Assembly (NCBI GenBank): GCA_027382625.1
Contig: JAJKFJ010022659.1
Location: 62,001 to 126,000, forward strand
Length of the DNA stretch: 64,000 bases
Origin: Tetmemena sp. SeJ-2015
Lineage: Eukaryota > Ciliophora > Spirotrichea > Sporadotrichida > Oxytrichidae
Direction: 5' to 3'
Made by a program: the position numbers and the translations under genes. The notes beneath the pieces were generated by a model. The model was given only the letters and a program-made list of their open reading frames with translations. It was not told where the DNA came from and did not search any database. Below are positions 22,501 through 33,854 of this stretch, piece after piece; position 1 is the first letter of the stretch, and each line of letters begins with the position of its first letter.

Positions 22501-25500
22501 AAAGTTTAGGATATGAAATAGGTTACTATTAAAATGCGTATAGACGAGAGAATATGAGACAAGCTCGTTACTATTATACATTTTCATTCTCACATTAATT
22601 CGAGGGTGAAGATGGAGATTAGGTGTACTTCGCTCACTGCTTCCCCTACACCTACTCTGATCTTTAAGATGACCTATCTAGAATTGAAAAAGATTCCTAT
22701 ACACCCTAATTTTACTTTTTTGCTCTTCTTAAATTTATACACAGAACTTCTTCTACAGAAGCACACTTTGTAGAACTCTGGCTGGAAATAAATGTGAGTA
22801 TATTACAATAACAAGCAAGGAAAGAGACCCATTAAATAAAGCTCCCGCCTAACTTAATAGCGAGGGAAAACTTAAATTATATTTCTTATTTTTTAAACCA
22901 GTAAACTAGAAAATGGGAGTTGTCCTGAGCGCTAGAGTTCATCCTGGTGAGTCAAATATTTTTCCCTCTATTTTGATTCTATAATTTTACTTCTATCGAT
23001 TTATTAAATGCATCTTGGATGATGAAAGGGCTAATAGACTTTTTGGTTAGCAATGCTCCTGAAGCTAGAGTGTTAAGAGAAAAGTTTGTGTTTAAAATTG
23101 TGCCAATGATAAATCCAGATGGAGTTATAAACGGGAACTATAGATGCTCTCTGTGTGGTTCTGATCTCAACAGAAGATGGAAGACTCCGAGCAAAGTTCT
23201 TCATCCTGTGGTATTTTCAATAAAAAGAATGGTGAAAGCATTTTCCAAAGAGAGAGATATCGCCCTTTATTGCGACTTTCATGGTCATTCGAGGCGCAAG
23301 AACATCTTTATGTATGGTAATAACTATGCTGATAAGCCAGATGCCACAAGACTATACCCGTTTATTCTCTCAAAAATCTGTGACTATTTCAGTTTCGAGT
23401 ATTCTCGTTTCAATATGCATAAATCTCCATTCAATTTTTAAATGAGGAGGTAAATAATTTATCTAAAGAAGCAACAGCGAGAATAGCCATGTGGAAAGAA
23501 CTTAAAATACCCACTATCTATACTCTTGAAGCCAGTTTCTCAGGTGCTGATAAGGGAGTGCTGAAAGATCAACATTTCTCAACTGAGCATCTTATGAACT
23601 GTGGGAAGAAAATTCTTGAGGCACTTATCATCTATTGCAAGATAGATGAATCAATATATACATATGAAATGAATAACCAATTATCTTATCTGTTAGATAG
23701 ATGTGCAAGCGACCTTGAATGAAATATCGATGAGATACAAGAGCAAGCAAGTTTAAAATGAGGAGGAAGAACAAAAATCTGAGCCAGCATCACCCAAAGA
23801 CTACTGCTAAATCAATATTGACTCACTTTAGAAGGAACTAAAACTTTTAAAGTACCTTTACTTGATAAATATATATTTTAAATTGCTTTACAAGACAATA
23901 AAGAGTTGGTTAAAATGACTGAGGGCAAAGAAGGAGGTGAGGAAGGCAGTTCAGGCTCAGACAGTGATCCTAGTGAGGATAATTTAGAGGAAGAAGAAAT
24001 GGCCAAGATAGTACCCATAAAAGTTAAAAAGAAGAAAGTTGACCAAAGAAGGAAGCTAACTGATACAAGAGCTCTCAAAAAGAAAATGTAAGTTCATAAA
24101 GCTTGCAATGAATCAATGAATAACTATCTTATAGTGAGGAACCCGCCATATCTCCAGCAAAGAAGCCTCAGAAGCCAGTTTAGAGATCTCCTGTGAAAAA
24201 GATTTTGTAAAATACTTCCTTGCGTTTATAAATTCATTTAGCAATTACTCTAATCCTCTCTACGATAGGCTTAAGCTTAGATAGATGAAGAAGATAGAAA
24301 TGATTGATGCTTGGACTTAGACCTCTGATAGAGGTTCAGACAACGAAGAAGCCAAGAAACTAAGAAGAACTGGATCCCAGGCTAGAACTTCAGTTTAAGG
24401 AGAAGTAAAGGACACAGCAAGTCTTTTAATAAAAAAGTAGGAATATCAATACATAAGTTCCTCATTGCCGAGCTAGAAGCATACTTCAGGATTGCTTATT
24501 ACTACACCAAGTGAACCTCAAACTTCTATTTCCGATTTCTCAGATCCTTTGAAAGCAGCAAATATAGAAGAAGGATCTCGACTTGAAATTCTAAAGTAGA
24601 AGAATCAGGTGCTTCTAAATTCCTCTCAGAAGTTGATTTCAGTTCAAGATATGAGTTCTTCTCCCTAACCTCAAATAAGAATTAGGAAAGATAAATAGCA
24701 AGCCATTGCAGCTAGTTTGTCTAAATTTGAAGAGAAACTGATCAGCTAGAACCAAAATTCTCCCAGTAAGAGTTCATCCAACGTAAAGCCTTCACAAGAG
24801 AGCAGTGAGTTAAAGCCAAGCACTTTCAGTAGCTAAAGAAGAGTAATGGGTGGAGGTGGAGTAGTGGAAGATTTTCAAAGAGTTGAAAACAATAATATCA
24901 ATTGGAGCTAGCAAGAATCAAGTAGTAAATTGCAGTTTATAAGCTTCGATGATACTGAAGAAAACTCGAAAAATGTCAAGACTAATTACAAAAATGAAAA
25001 TATATGTTTATCGACTTTAAATTTGACTCCAAAGGAAAAGTTGCCAAATTATTTTACCTCACTTAGACTTTTATAAAACATGTATGGTCATAGCCACAGC
25101 TATAACGTGAGCTAAGTAAAAGACTCTCAGAACTAGTAGATCTCAATAAACTCTCTTGGACTTTCTCATAACCTGAGTATGAATCTTTAGAAGGTTTAGT
25201 TTTCAAACTCAGGACTCTCTAATGAACTCCTGAAACTTTCAAGCAATCATAACCACTCTTCAAACTCAGAATTGTATTTATAATTTTAGAAAGCCTTTAA
25301 TCGAGACTTCTCAATAGGACTTAAAATCCAGCTGCTCAAGGTAACATAGTTACAAGTGAAATTAGTAGCGTACCAACTCATATAAGGCACTATAGTTCAG
25401 AAAATTTCGGAGGCTTGGGAATGCATAATGCACTCTCATCTCGGGATATCAAAGATTAAATTTTAAAAATTAGTATTTTTTGTGACATTAATATTTTAAG

Positions 25501-27190
25501 AGACTTCGAATTAGTTGCACATCACAACGGGCGGTCATATTCTGTCAAATATAAACCACCTTTCACACAATTTGTACACTAACCACCCTAGTCAATCCTT
25601 AGGCATACCGATTCCTCGAGCATTCCATCAGAGTAGAATAAATATGGCCTTATTATAGATTAATATTTTAGTAAATGAGTAGATGATATCTCTGACTGCG
25701 GTTGTTTCACCCAAATCTCAATCCTAAATGCGAAGAGGGAAGCAAAACATCGTTGGGACAGTCAAGCACACAACTCAACGAATAAATAACATTCTCTCTA
25801 TTAGTAGTAGAACTAATAACTTGCTCAAAATTAACAAGCTATTGAGGACATGAACTAATAACCTTTAAGTTTATGAGGTTTAATTAAACTTGTGATTTTT
25901 ATAAACCAAAAGGAGTTATAACACTTAAAACAACAGTAATGGATCGTAAAACCAAAACATGCTACAAATGTTCCAATCTCAAAACTCAAATATAGCTGCT
26001 GCTAATGGCTCGACATCATTTTCCATGAGTTAGGTCAATCAGCAAAGACTGCTAATTGCAGATCGTAGTTAGAATAATAGAGTTATATGCATATAATGAA
26101 CTGACTAAGAATTAAATTCTTTTTTACTAATGAGTTAGCAACATGCTATCATCTAGCAGTAACTAGAAACGTCTCCCTCGAATAAATGAAACACAAAGAA
26201 TGAGCCAGAAGAATACAATCGAAGAAAATACCACGCATAATATGAGTCAAAGTAACACTAACAACACTAACACTTCAAATAATCTTTCCCTTTCTCAGTA
26301 GCAAGCTAAGAATCTTTCAGCTGCTAAGGCATAATCAGTTTATAATTTTTTTAATTTTAAGCTGTAACTTTAATTCAGCTTACAAGTATGCTTTGAACGC
26401 TCAAGCTCAGCAGTAACTGGTAAGAAATAGCAACATCTATAGTATCTAGCAGTCTCTAATTAAGAATTATGGAGGAGCAAGCACCACGGGTGCCCCAACT
26501 ACCTCTGGAACGTCTGGAACAGCCTCTCAACAATAAATTTAACTTTATAAATATTGTTTAAACAAGTTGAGTCCTCCCTCTATCCCATAAATTCCTAGCA
26601 CTTCGCAAAGAGTCTGGATAGAAACTCTAATATTTTAAGCAGAGGCCCTGCCTCCAACACCTCATACGCACCTTTGCAAATTAATTAACCTTGTTTATTC
26701 AGTATAAAAGCAAAGTTAGTCAGGAGGTGGTGGCCTTTCCTTCTCAGGCTAAATTTCCCAAAACTAGCAAAATAATAAGAGTTCTTCTTAGGCATAGTAG
26801 CAAATTTAAACTTAATAATCCTCTAATTAAAACATTGCTATTTAAATTTAGCTTCAAAATGTAAAGATGAGAAGCAGTTTGCATGAAAATTAAAATTCAG
26901 TTGGAGGTTTGGTGGTGGCTAAAGTAGTCAAGTATATCAGCAAGCAAGAAGTTAAGTATCTAAGTAAAGATAACTTTGACAAATTTTATAATAAAAATAA
27001 GCAGTTTGAATTAAATAACTATAGCAGATTCTACAAAATCTATATAAAGAATTATGTAAGTGGAGTTAATGATGAGGTAAGATGTATTACTTTGAAATTT
27101 TATATTTCGAAGAAGCTGTTTGCTATTTAAAACTCTCTAAGTTTCCATATTTGAAGGTCATTGGCTTACATTATGATAGAATAGTGATAG
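19582..27190 (+). CDS. Very long Q/S-rich protein with a cytosolic carboxypeptidase (CCP/AGTPBP1-like) domain
   Basis: From MESLAGRKTKNSKLPNAG the frame is Ser/Gln/Asn-rich and repeatedly interrupted. A CCP N-domain follows (about 22050-22690: LFESRFESGNL, DINTNGHTQWYFFRIS, SDLQDDLSRIEKD). The M14 catalytic part comes next: HPGESNASWMMKG (zinc His and Glu), KIVPMINPDGVINGNYRCSL, the DLNRRW motif, CDFHGHSRRKN (third zinc ligand), KSKEATARIAMW and the catalytic region YTLEASFSG. This is a tubulin deglutamylase-type CCP, so cilia or cytoplasmic microtubules are the likely site. At least four IESs are resolved within it, plus GT-AG introns (for example 20849-20878). A long Q/N/S-rich tail appears to continue to about 27190; where the gene ends, and whether the tail is one gene, is uncertain. 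Confidence 0.8.
22322..22361 (+). other. IES in the carboxypeptidase gene, pointer TAAGA
   Basis: TAAGA lies at 22322-22326 and 22362-22366. Removing 40 bp gives KILKTDSLYNEGM, matching the SDSLYNEGM-type motif of CCPs. Unremoved, the frame ends at TGA after HLEFG. Confidence 0.8.
22868..22894 (+). other. IES in the carboxypeptidase gene, pointer AAAC
   Basis: AAAC lies at 22868-22871 and 22895-22898. Removing 27 bp gives EGKPVNQKMGVVLSARVHPG, with the usual short link into the catalytic strand. The insert is 3n long and stop-free, so this rests on family spacing. Confidence 0.5.
22954..23005 (+). other. IES in the carboxypeptidase catalytic motif, pointer AAAT
   Basis: AAAT lies at 22954-22957 and 23006-23009. 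Removing 52 bp restores HPGESNASWMMKG, matching animal CCP1 HPGETNASWVMKG. There is no AG before the rejoin point, so a GT-AG intron cannot give this product. Confidence 0.9.
23423..23460 (+). other. IES in the carboxypeptidase gene, pointer ATCT
   Basis: ATCT lies at 23423-23426 and 23461-23464. Removing 38 bp gives FNMHKSKEATARIAMW, the conserved KSKE-TAR motif before the catalytic region. Confidence 0.85.
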
Positions 27191-27222
27191 TGATTAGAAT
27201 TTCTATGATGGCAAAGGAATTA

Positions 27223-28667
27223 TCACTGCTAAGGTTTCACCCTGAAATACACATTTAAGAGAAGATTTATTAAGCTTACCTTTCTAATTTAATCGTTAGA
27301 TTTTTGAATGAGGAGAAAATGTAGTCATACTTCTCGTTTATGACGCTCAGTTCTTTTCTTAGTTCTTCAAAGGAGGGGCATTCTCTCAATTTTACCAATT
27401 TCAAAAGGCATCTATCACTTTAGTTTGCAAAATTTCGAGCTGCCTCCATTTCGTAATCAGCATCACCCATCGCAATAAGATTGGTGATCGATGCCTTATC
27501 AAGAAATCCTTCTTCACTCCAAAGTTTTGCAAAGGCCTCTTCTTTCCATTTGAAAGTGTCATAGGGATACTTTTCTTCAAAGTCTACTCTCGCAGAAATT
27601 ATGCGCACATACTTCATCAAAATGTTGTGGAGGGTAGGCATGAACTTTATTGAAGAGTATTCAACCCAACCTTTTTTGGCATTTTATCAATTCATTTTTA
27701 ATATAACTGAGTGTCAACATTATTTATTGATTGGTGATGATGACTACTTTTGATTCCTTCAAACAAGCTTGTATAAGTTTAATCGCTTGATCCTCAATCT
27801 CCTTAAGTTGTCCTTGGTACCTATTTATTAAATTTTAACTTTATTAATTTAGGATGGACTCATAAACTGACTCATCAACAGGATTCAAATGCGTAGTTGG
27901 AAAGAGTGTATCATCCCAGTCAAAGATTACCAAATTTTAGCTAGGCTTAGGCTACTTAACAGGTGGCAGCCAAATTTACTCATGAGCTAGGCGCTATAGG
28001 TACTTCATTCTATGCTTAGAGGGATCATGATTTGTGTTTTGCTATAGATCAACCCCTGAATCTTGTTTCGTAAGGGAGGACTAACATAATTAAAGATAAC
28101 TAAAACAAAACTCCTCTGCTCTTTCTTCTTTGACAGGTGCTTCACTTTTTAAGATTTAGGCTCTTCACAATTTTAAGGCTAGAGGATTGAGTCACTTATT
28201 TAGGCTTAGTTTATTTCCTCATCTATCTCTATATCTAATGAATGACAATTTAAACTAATTTTGTGCTTTTATCAACAGTTTAAGGAGTATCTTCTGCCCT
28301 TCTCAGTTCTTCGGCTTTTTGGATTTAAATCTCTGGACAAAGCTTGGTCTCAAAAGGCATATTCAAAACTTAGATAATACTCTTCATTTAATAAGATCAC
28401 CCTCTCTTATATAACTTGCGTTAGTCTTTGTCTTTTGGTCTGCTTATCAAATGAGTCTGATACTATCAATCTGAGATCCTAATCCTCCTCAGTCTGCGAT
28501 TCTAATGAGATAGAGATCGATCTATTGGAACTGATTTATTTGGCTCCCTTATCTAGTAAATTCATCACTGGTAGTTGGTGGCTGATTCCGTTCCCTCCAT
28601 CGAGAGTTAGGGGATCTTGAGTTGACATATCGTAAAGCTTATCCTCAGGAGATGTGTTCATTTTCAT
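27223..28667 (-). CDS. HAD-superfamily-like protein (ciliate type)
   Basis: Starts MKMNTSPEDKLYD with an acidic/Ser-rich N-terminus of roughly 200 residues. A HAD motif I, LVIFDWDDTLFPTTHLNP (nucleophile Asp and the +2 Asp), follows. Motif II lies in VVIITNAKKGWVEYSS (Thr-Asn). Later come MPTLHNILMKYVRIISAR and MGDADYEMEAA (motif IV-like GDAD). The DWDDTLFP...VIITN...GWVEYS pattern occurs in a protist group of HAD proteins of unknown substrate. Two IESs lie in the domain. The 3' end uses GTAAGC...CAG as an intron and stops at 27223-27225. It is convergent with the end of the carboxypeptidase gene, so the two 3' ends nearly touch. Confidence 0.75.
27681..27729 (-). other. IES in the HAD gene, pointer AAT
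   Basis: AAT (minus strand) lies at 27730-27732 and 27681-27683. Removing 49 bp joins VIITN to AKKGWVEYSS in frame. The pointer is only 3 bp, so the boundary is less certain than the event. Confidence 0.7.
27823..27846 (-). other. IES in the HAD gene, pointer TAAAT
   Basis: TAAAT (minus strand) lies at 27847-27851 and 27823-27827. Removing 24 bp gives YESILNRYQGQLKEIEDQ with no frame change. Confidence 0.6.
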
Positions 28668-29209
28668 TTAGTTAATGTCGAATCATACGCATTAGGCAAC
28701 GATTAAGATGTAAGCTGATTCCTATCATCATCCATCATAAGAGTAAATATCATAATTATCTATTAATGAGGAATAAGTGAACTAGGGTCGTAATCGTGGT
28801 TTAGGATATGACTTGCTCTTATACAAGTCAATTAGGGGGCCTTCCTCGACAGTAAATTATAATGAAAAAGTTAAAAAGTATGTTTATGAATTGCCTGAAT
28901 TCTTGATCTTCCAATATAAGAGCTATTCGAAATCTAAGGCTCAAATTTAATCTAATTAATGAGCATGCAAATAAATATTGCTAATCTTTAAGCAATTGAA
29001 ATGTGATATTTTTATACATAATTTCAGCTAAGCAAGATGATAAATATTGATTACTCCTTTACATATTAACAATTTTCGGTTTGTAATAGATAAAAATTTG
29101 CAAATCATAACTTATTCATAAAGAATTGCGCTTTTAAATTGATTTTTACAATAGCAAAAAATATCTAAAATATAAATTTTATTTTGGTGCAGTTGACTTC
29201 TAGCTGAGT
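28668..29209. other. Intergenic, no gene seen
   Basis: AT-rich stretch between two minus-strand genes. No coding frame that I can support beyond the uncertain 3' end of the next gene. Confidence 0.4.
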
Positions 29210-30605
29210 GAATTAGGATTAAAATTTGAGGCCTTAGATGTTCGAATAGGCTTCTATAATTGGAAGAATCAGATTCAGGAGCGAAAATTATCCTATAAAC
29301 ATACTTTTTACTTACTTTTTTTCATTATAAAATTTTACTGTCGAGGAAAGGCCCCCCCCTGAAAGGTGCTTCTTCTGGTTGTTTAGTGAACATAGAGTAA
29401 GAAAATGCTCTGTCGAAAAAATCATCGCAAACTTAATCTCTATCAAGAACAGTTTCATTTTCTTTACTTCCCATTCCAGATATCCTAAACTACTGTTTCT
29501 TTGCAATTTTTTCGTTTGACTAACTTTATCCAATGTTTGCAAAAAATACACTTCACAATGCTTACAAATCATAAATGCAATACCAAGTCGATTGAGAAGG
29601 AGCTTTCTTCTATCCAAATTAGAAAGCTGGGGACTCCCATTTGGCTTGCTCTATCCTGAAATTCCGAAAGTGCCTGGTCTTTCTTAGCTTCCGATGTTTC
29701 GCATTCGTTGATTCTTGACTCCAAACTTTTTATTAAAATTATCTTTTCTGTCCCCTCTCTCATTTTTCGTGTAATTATAGGTATCTTGGATAACTGTGTT
29801 TTTTCTCTTTTCAAGCATTGAAGAAGCAAGTTATCTATCATCATCGATTAATTCAAAATACTATATATGAGTATAAATATATGCATTAAAAGATATCGAA
29901 AGTTATATCCTCGTCATCGGCCTATATGTATTCCTACTTATTGGCTACAGTTTTTTTCATCAAGTACTATACATCGAATTCACTCTTGTTTCTATCTCTG
30001 CTTATTGTTTGAGATTTTTAGAGTGAATAAGATGACGATTTACTCGTATCCACCACAGTGGAGGTCAAGTTATTTCAAAATATAGAAATTAAAGAAAGTT
30101 AAAATATGACTTAAATTGAGATTTTTTATAAAGTGTTCTCCTCTGGAATTTGATTTCATATTTTTAATGGAACCTCTACTTCCATTTGTTTTAATGTCTG
30201 ATGTATTAATCTTGCTGACATTAGTTGAGCCCCCACTACTATTCGATTAACTTTGGAGAAGGTTCTTTTCGTGGATTTCATTCTGGTGCATGTCAATCTC
30301 AGTAAATAAAGATAATTATTTTGAATAGAAAACATTGATTTTTAATGCGGGCTTAGTCGCTTCCATAATAGTCTAGCGCGTCAAGCATCGATTCTAAAGA
30401 CATTGAATAAATATGGGATCTGTGGTCATTCTGAACATATCCTCATCTAAGTTCAGAGTAGAGGATCTGAAATAAAAGCTTCAGATAACTTACTGAACTG
30501 AGGAACGAGCAATCCATTTTAACTTGCATTTCCAGTGCTCATGTTTCTCTGAGGTGCGGAGGAGTGTCTCTCTCGTTCATTCACGTTGCTCAGCTAGTTT
30601 CCCAT
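29210..30605 (-). CDS. Hypothetical protein starting MGN (possible N-myristoylation)
   Basis: Starts MGNQLSNVNERERHSSAP, whose Gly-2 context fits N-myristoylation. After a TTCAG-pointer IES it reads SSTLNLDEDMFRMTTDPIF and TRQTIMEATKPALKINVF; later parts are SEFDVQYLMKKTVANKQEYI, a helical stretch (KSLESRINECETSEAKKDQA) and a basic/aromatic end with AFMICKHCEVYF. A frame slip near 29618 joins the last two parts, which are open but overlap out of frame. The 3' end is uncertain (29210 is approximate). No family recognised. Confidence 0.5.
30467..30492 (-). other. IES in the MGN gene, pointer TTCAG
   Basis: TTCAG (minus strand) lies at 30493-30497 and 30467-30471. Removing 26 bp gives VPQFRSSTLNLDEDMF. 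The insert has GTAAG...CAG-like ends, but splicing there gives the wrong frame, so excision at the repeat is preferred. Confidence 0.65.
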
Positions 30606-30814
30606 TATTTTAATAATATCCAAATTAATAAATTAAGTCCAAACACTTGCCCCTACTTTAGATATTACTGTAATCAAAGGAGTACAACATCGCATTCATT
30701 TTCCACGTTAGAATGAATACTGAAATCTAACATTGCTTTCTTTCTTAAGTGTGGTGTTTGATATTTTCAAAATACCCACACACATATTTAAATAAACAAT
30801 AATTATAAGTAAAG

Positions 30815-31762
30815 ATGCTCTCAAACAACATCAAAATTGTGACCGTTTTATTGGCAGCAGCTGCTATTCCCTCTGTGAGCTCAAGAAGCCTGCTTGAGTC
30901 TATGAAAACTAGCCACCTTGTACAAAGTACCACAATGCAAGAGCAGGGCTGCTTGAGTCTTGGAAAGATCAGTGACTGCTTGCAAATGCAAACCGACACC
31001 ATCAAGCTAGGTTGGTAAACTTTAATTCTAATTAAATTTTAATGAACTGATCAGGTGTACTCGACCTCTGGATCGAATAAGTATTGGCAGATCCGATTCA
31101 GACCTTATGTGCTCACAGATATCAATCTCCAAAACGACTTCAAGCTATGGGAATATTTCTACAACAAGCTCGAATTAAATATCGATTCATTCATGGCTAA
31201 CGTCTTTGCTGAGTCTTTATTTATGGTCTTATTTTCTGTGAGGCGTACGTTTACGATGACGGATATGTTTGTGTGAACACTGGCTATCAACTTCAGGACA
31301 TCTTACTCACACAAATATTCTAAGTATCTACTATTAATATGTATCTATGTGTGCTAATCTCTTATTATGTCTTAAAATTAATTCACAGTTGAGACATCGA
31401 ACACTTTCTTAAACTGCTACAAGACAATCATTCAGTCTCTGGGAGATTGGTCTCAATGGACAAAGACCACTGGAACCTTCTTCGATGAGTGTGATCAAAG
31501 CAATTCCGTGGATGTGACCCTCTATGACTGGAACCCAGTCAAGCAGGACTTGATTGTTTACTGGTCAGGTACCAACGAGTATCCCTCCACTACTGCCCTG
31601 CAGAGCAAATGCTGGCCTGGAAAAAATCTTGGACTCGCAAGTTACATCACCAATCAACTTAACCAAAAATACCCAGAGAAGGTCAAGGAATTCGAAGAGA
31701 GCCAAAAGAAAGCATAAACTCAAACAACTTCACGTTTATATTTTACCTGCTGTTATATTTGA
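30815..31762 (+). CDS. Secreted protein (IES-interrupted)
   Basis: Starts MLSNNIKIVTVLLAAAAIPSV, a signal peptide. The mature part is Cys-containing and aromatic: CLSLGKISDCLQMQTDTIKL, then YWQIRFRPYVLTDINL, AEAYVYDDGYVCVNTGYQLQ, FLNCYKTIIQSLGDWSQWTK, DECDQSNSVDVTLYDWNPVK and a C-terminal KYPEKVKEFEESQ helix. Three inserts sit between direct repeats AACT, TGAG and ATTC; removing them gives one frame. With TAA read as Gln, the true stop is TGA at 31760-31762. It is a different sequence from the 3.9-6.9 kb family, though similar in size and acidic/aromatic composition. Function unknown. Confidence 0.7.
31018..31044 (+). other. IES in the secreted-protein gene, pointer AACT
   Basis: AACT lies at 31018-31021 and 31045-31048. 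Removing 27 bp gives KLGWQTDQVYSTSGS and avoids a TGA. Confidence 0.6.
31210..31238 (+). other. IES in the secreted-protein gene, pointer TGAG
   Basis: TGAG lies at 31210-31213 and 31239-31242. Removing 29 bp gives NVFAEAYVYDDGY and restores the downstream frame. Confidence 0.75.
31317..31380 (+). other. IES in the secreted-protein gene, pointer ATTC
   Basis: ATTC lies at 31317-31320 and 31381-31384. Removing 64 bp gives LTQIFTVETSNTFLNC. GTATCT...ACAG also resembles an intron, but splicing at those ends gives the wrong frame. Confidence 0.7.
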
Positions 31763-32088
31763 TTGATACTTCAGAGTGAGATCTGTAAAAGGGCTTGCTC
31801 AAGTATAAAATAACAACTCTATATCGGCTTATTTAATTTGTTTAGGTTAAGCTTTTTCAAATTCACATCAATATTTTGACATTCTAATCTCATCCATCAA
31901 TCTATTGAAATTATGTGCTCTTAAGCCATTTTCTAGAAGAATTTTATCAATGATAGTAAGCTTATAAACTTTGAAATTAGGATTTTAGAAACAATTGCTT
32001 ATTCACAAATCATTTACAATTACATTCATTGCATCGATTTTAATCTAGTTACTGTAAGAAATTAAATTGAGGTAAATAATAAGTTTCA
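31763..32088. other. Intergenic, no gene seen
   Basis: AT-rich region between two plus-strand genes, with no supported frame. It should carry the 3' end of one gene and the promoter of the next. Confidence 0.45.
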
Positions 32089-33521
32089 ATGGCTTTAAAT
32101 CACAAGAGCGAAGTAGCACAGATAAAGCGAGAACTCAGTCCCATAGAAAATGATCCCAGATTCTTGGAACTCATTAAGGAATACAAATGTAAGCACAAAT
32201 TCTTCAAACATTCCTCCCTAATTGTTTGATAGACAGAATCCAGAAAACTAAAACCTATTTCCATTCAGCAGGGACTATCATGCTTTCGTAAGTTAAAAGA
32301 ACTTTCTTAACCCACTCTTTAACACAATTTTAGACTGTTGACTTCTCCATTATACACTATTGCGACTTCAATGCAGCTTTCAGTAATTCCTCACCTAACT
32401 ATATACGGTGATGTCAAACCAGAAGAGGTTAAGAAGAAAAGTTTCATAAGAAACCACTTTGAGTAGCTGACTAGTAGAGAGGTTGAAAATAAAGATATGA
32501 AGAGATTACCTGGAGAGGAAAAATCATTGGGACATCTTAGGACAGAGATTATGAAGCCTCTTCAGCCTAAAGCAGAGTTGATGGAAGCTTCTGGATAAGT
32601 CGGTAAATTAAAGTTCAAGAGCTTAAAATGAAAATATAGGATTGAATAGACCTTACAGAGCACCAGTTTACAGAACTTATTGGGAATGTATATAGGGACT
32701 ATCTAAGTAGGGTGTCTTGGGATTTTACAAGGGAAATGGAATGAGAGTGGCTCATACCTGCTTCTATCTCACCTTGAGAAATAAGGCCTAAGAAAACATG
32801 GACTTTGGGGACGATATTTTCAGAAAGGACTCTTTTGTGCGAGATTTCCTAGCTTCTCTAATAGCAAGTCTGATTATCCATCCTATGCATTTCTTAGAGG
32901 CGAGGTATGTCCTCCAAAATAGGCTGCCTAACTTCAAGACATACAACAACTTCCATCAAATAATGGTAAACCAGTCCCATGAAATCATGCAAGGTTTCAC
33001 TGCTCATATTCCACGAGCTTTCCTCTTAAGTTTGAGTAAGATAAATTTTCCACATCATAAAAATACCTATAGCTGGCTTCAATTACTTCACCTCAGTGAA
33101 CATCTAGTCTTTTTACTTTACAACTCTGCTGTTTCACACATTGGCATATCCAATTTTGACTGCTCAAAGGAGAATCGAGTGTCAATCTCTGAAATCACCA
33201 GGCATGCTACCTTAGAGATATCTGGGACCCTTGCATTGCTTTGGGCTAATGTGGAAAGAAGAGGGAATTAAAGGACTCTATAGGGGCTACTTTGCTTATC
33301 TATTAGCTGTATGAGAAAATTTTGAATGCCTTATTATACTATAGACAACTATCACTATAACTTTGATTCCTTTGATCTCTGAGATTATGATGCTCAACTC
33401 ACCTATTTATGGAAAATACGAAGAAAGAAGCTATGACTTGTATTGTTAGATCACAATCATTTTGATTCTCATTCTAATTCACAGTGCACGTTTATTGTAA
33501 AATATTAAAATTACATAATGA
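32089..33521 (+). CDS. MTCH2-like mitochondrial carrier homologue
   Basis: Starts MALNHKSEVAQIKREL. The body shows divergent mitochondrial-carrier repeats: LGFYKGNGMRVAHTCF, IIHPMHFLEARYVLQNR (a P-x-x-x-x-R type signature), YPILTAQRRIECQSL and GIKGLYRGYFAYLLA, and a late hydrophobic segment ITIILILILIHSAR. The pattern suits the MTCH/Mtch2 branch or a close carrier relative, in the outer or inner mitochondrial membrane. Five GT-AG introns rejoin the frame cleanly (for example at GTAAGC after EYK, GTAAGT after IMLS and GTAAGA after LLSL). No IES was seen. Stop TGA at 33519-33521. About 370 residues. Confidence 0.75.
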
Positions 33522-33854
33522 TAATTAAAGTTATTTAAGTTTTGGTAAAAATTTTAACAAAATCACCTAGCTAAATTAGTACCTTAATTCTATATTGAAT
33601 TAATTAAATATAAGAAGAGTTTTATAAATAAGATATAATTAAATTTTTATATATAAAGCTATATCTATAATACAAAGATGTGGCAAAGAAGAGTGAAGAA
33701 AGAAAGCAGAGGAGGATACAACAGCAGTAATAAACATTAGAATACTGAGAAGAAGGAATGACCATTTAGAATATAGCAAAGCAGTGAGGATTAATTAAAG
33801 AGATAGTATTAGTGAATTAATTACATATTTATAAGTGAGTTTGGTTAACAAAAA
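33522..33854. other. Intergenic between convergent genes
   Basis: AT-rich. The 3' regions of the carrier gene (+) and SNRPB (-). Nothing else seen. Confidence 0.5.

Noticed and set aside
29867..30085. 72-codon plus-strand open frame
   Set aside because: Antisense to the MGN-protein gene, whose minus-strand pieces read better and link to flanking exons.
31321..31390. GT-AG intron in the secreted-protein gene
   Set aside because: Splicing at GTATCT...ACAG gives the wrong frame. Excision at the ATTC repeat gives the right one, so an IES is preferred.
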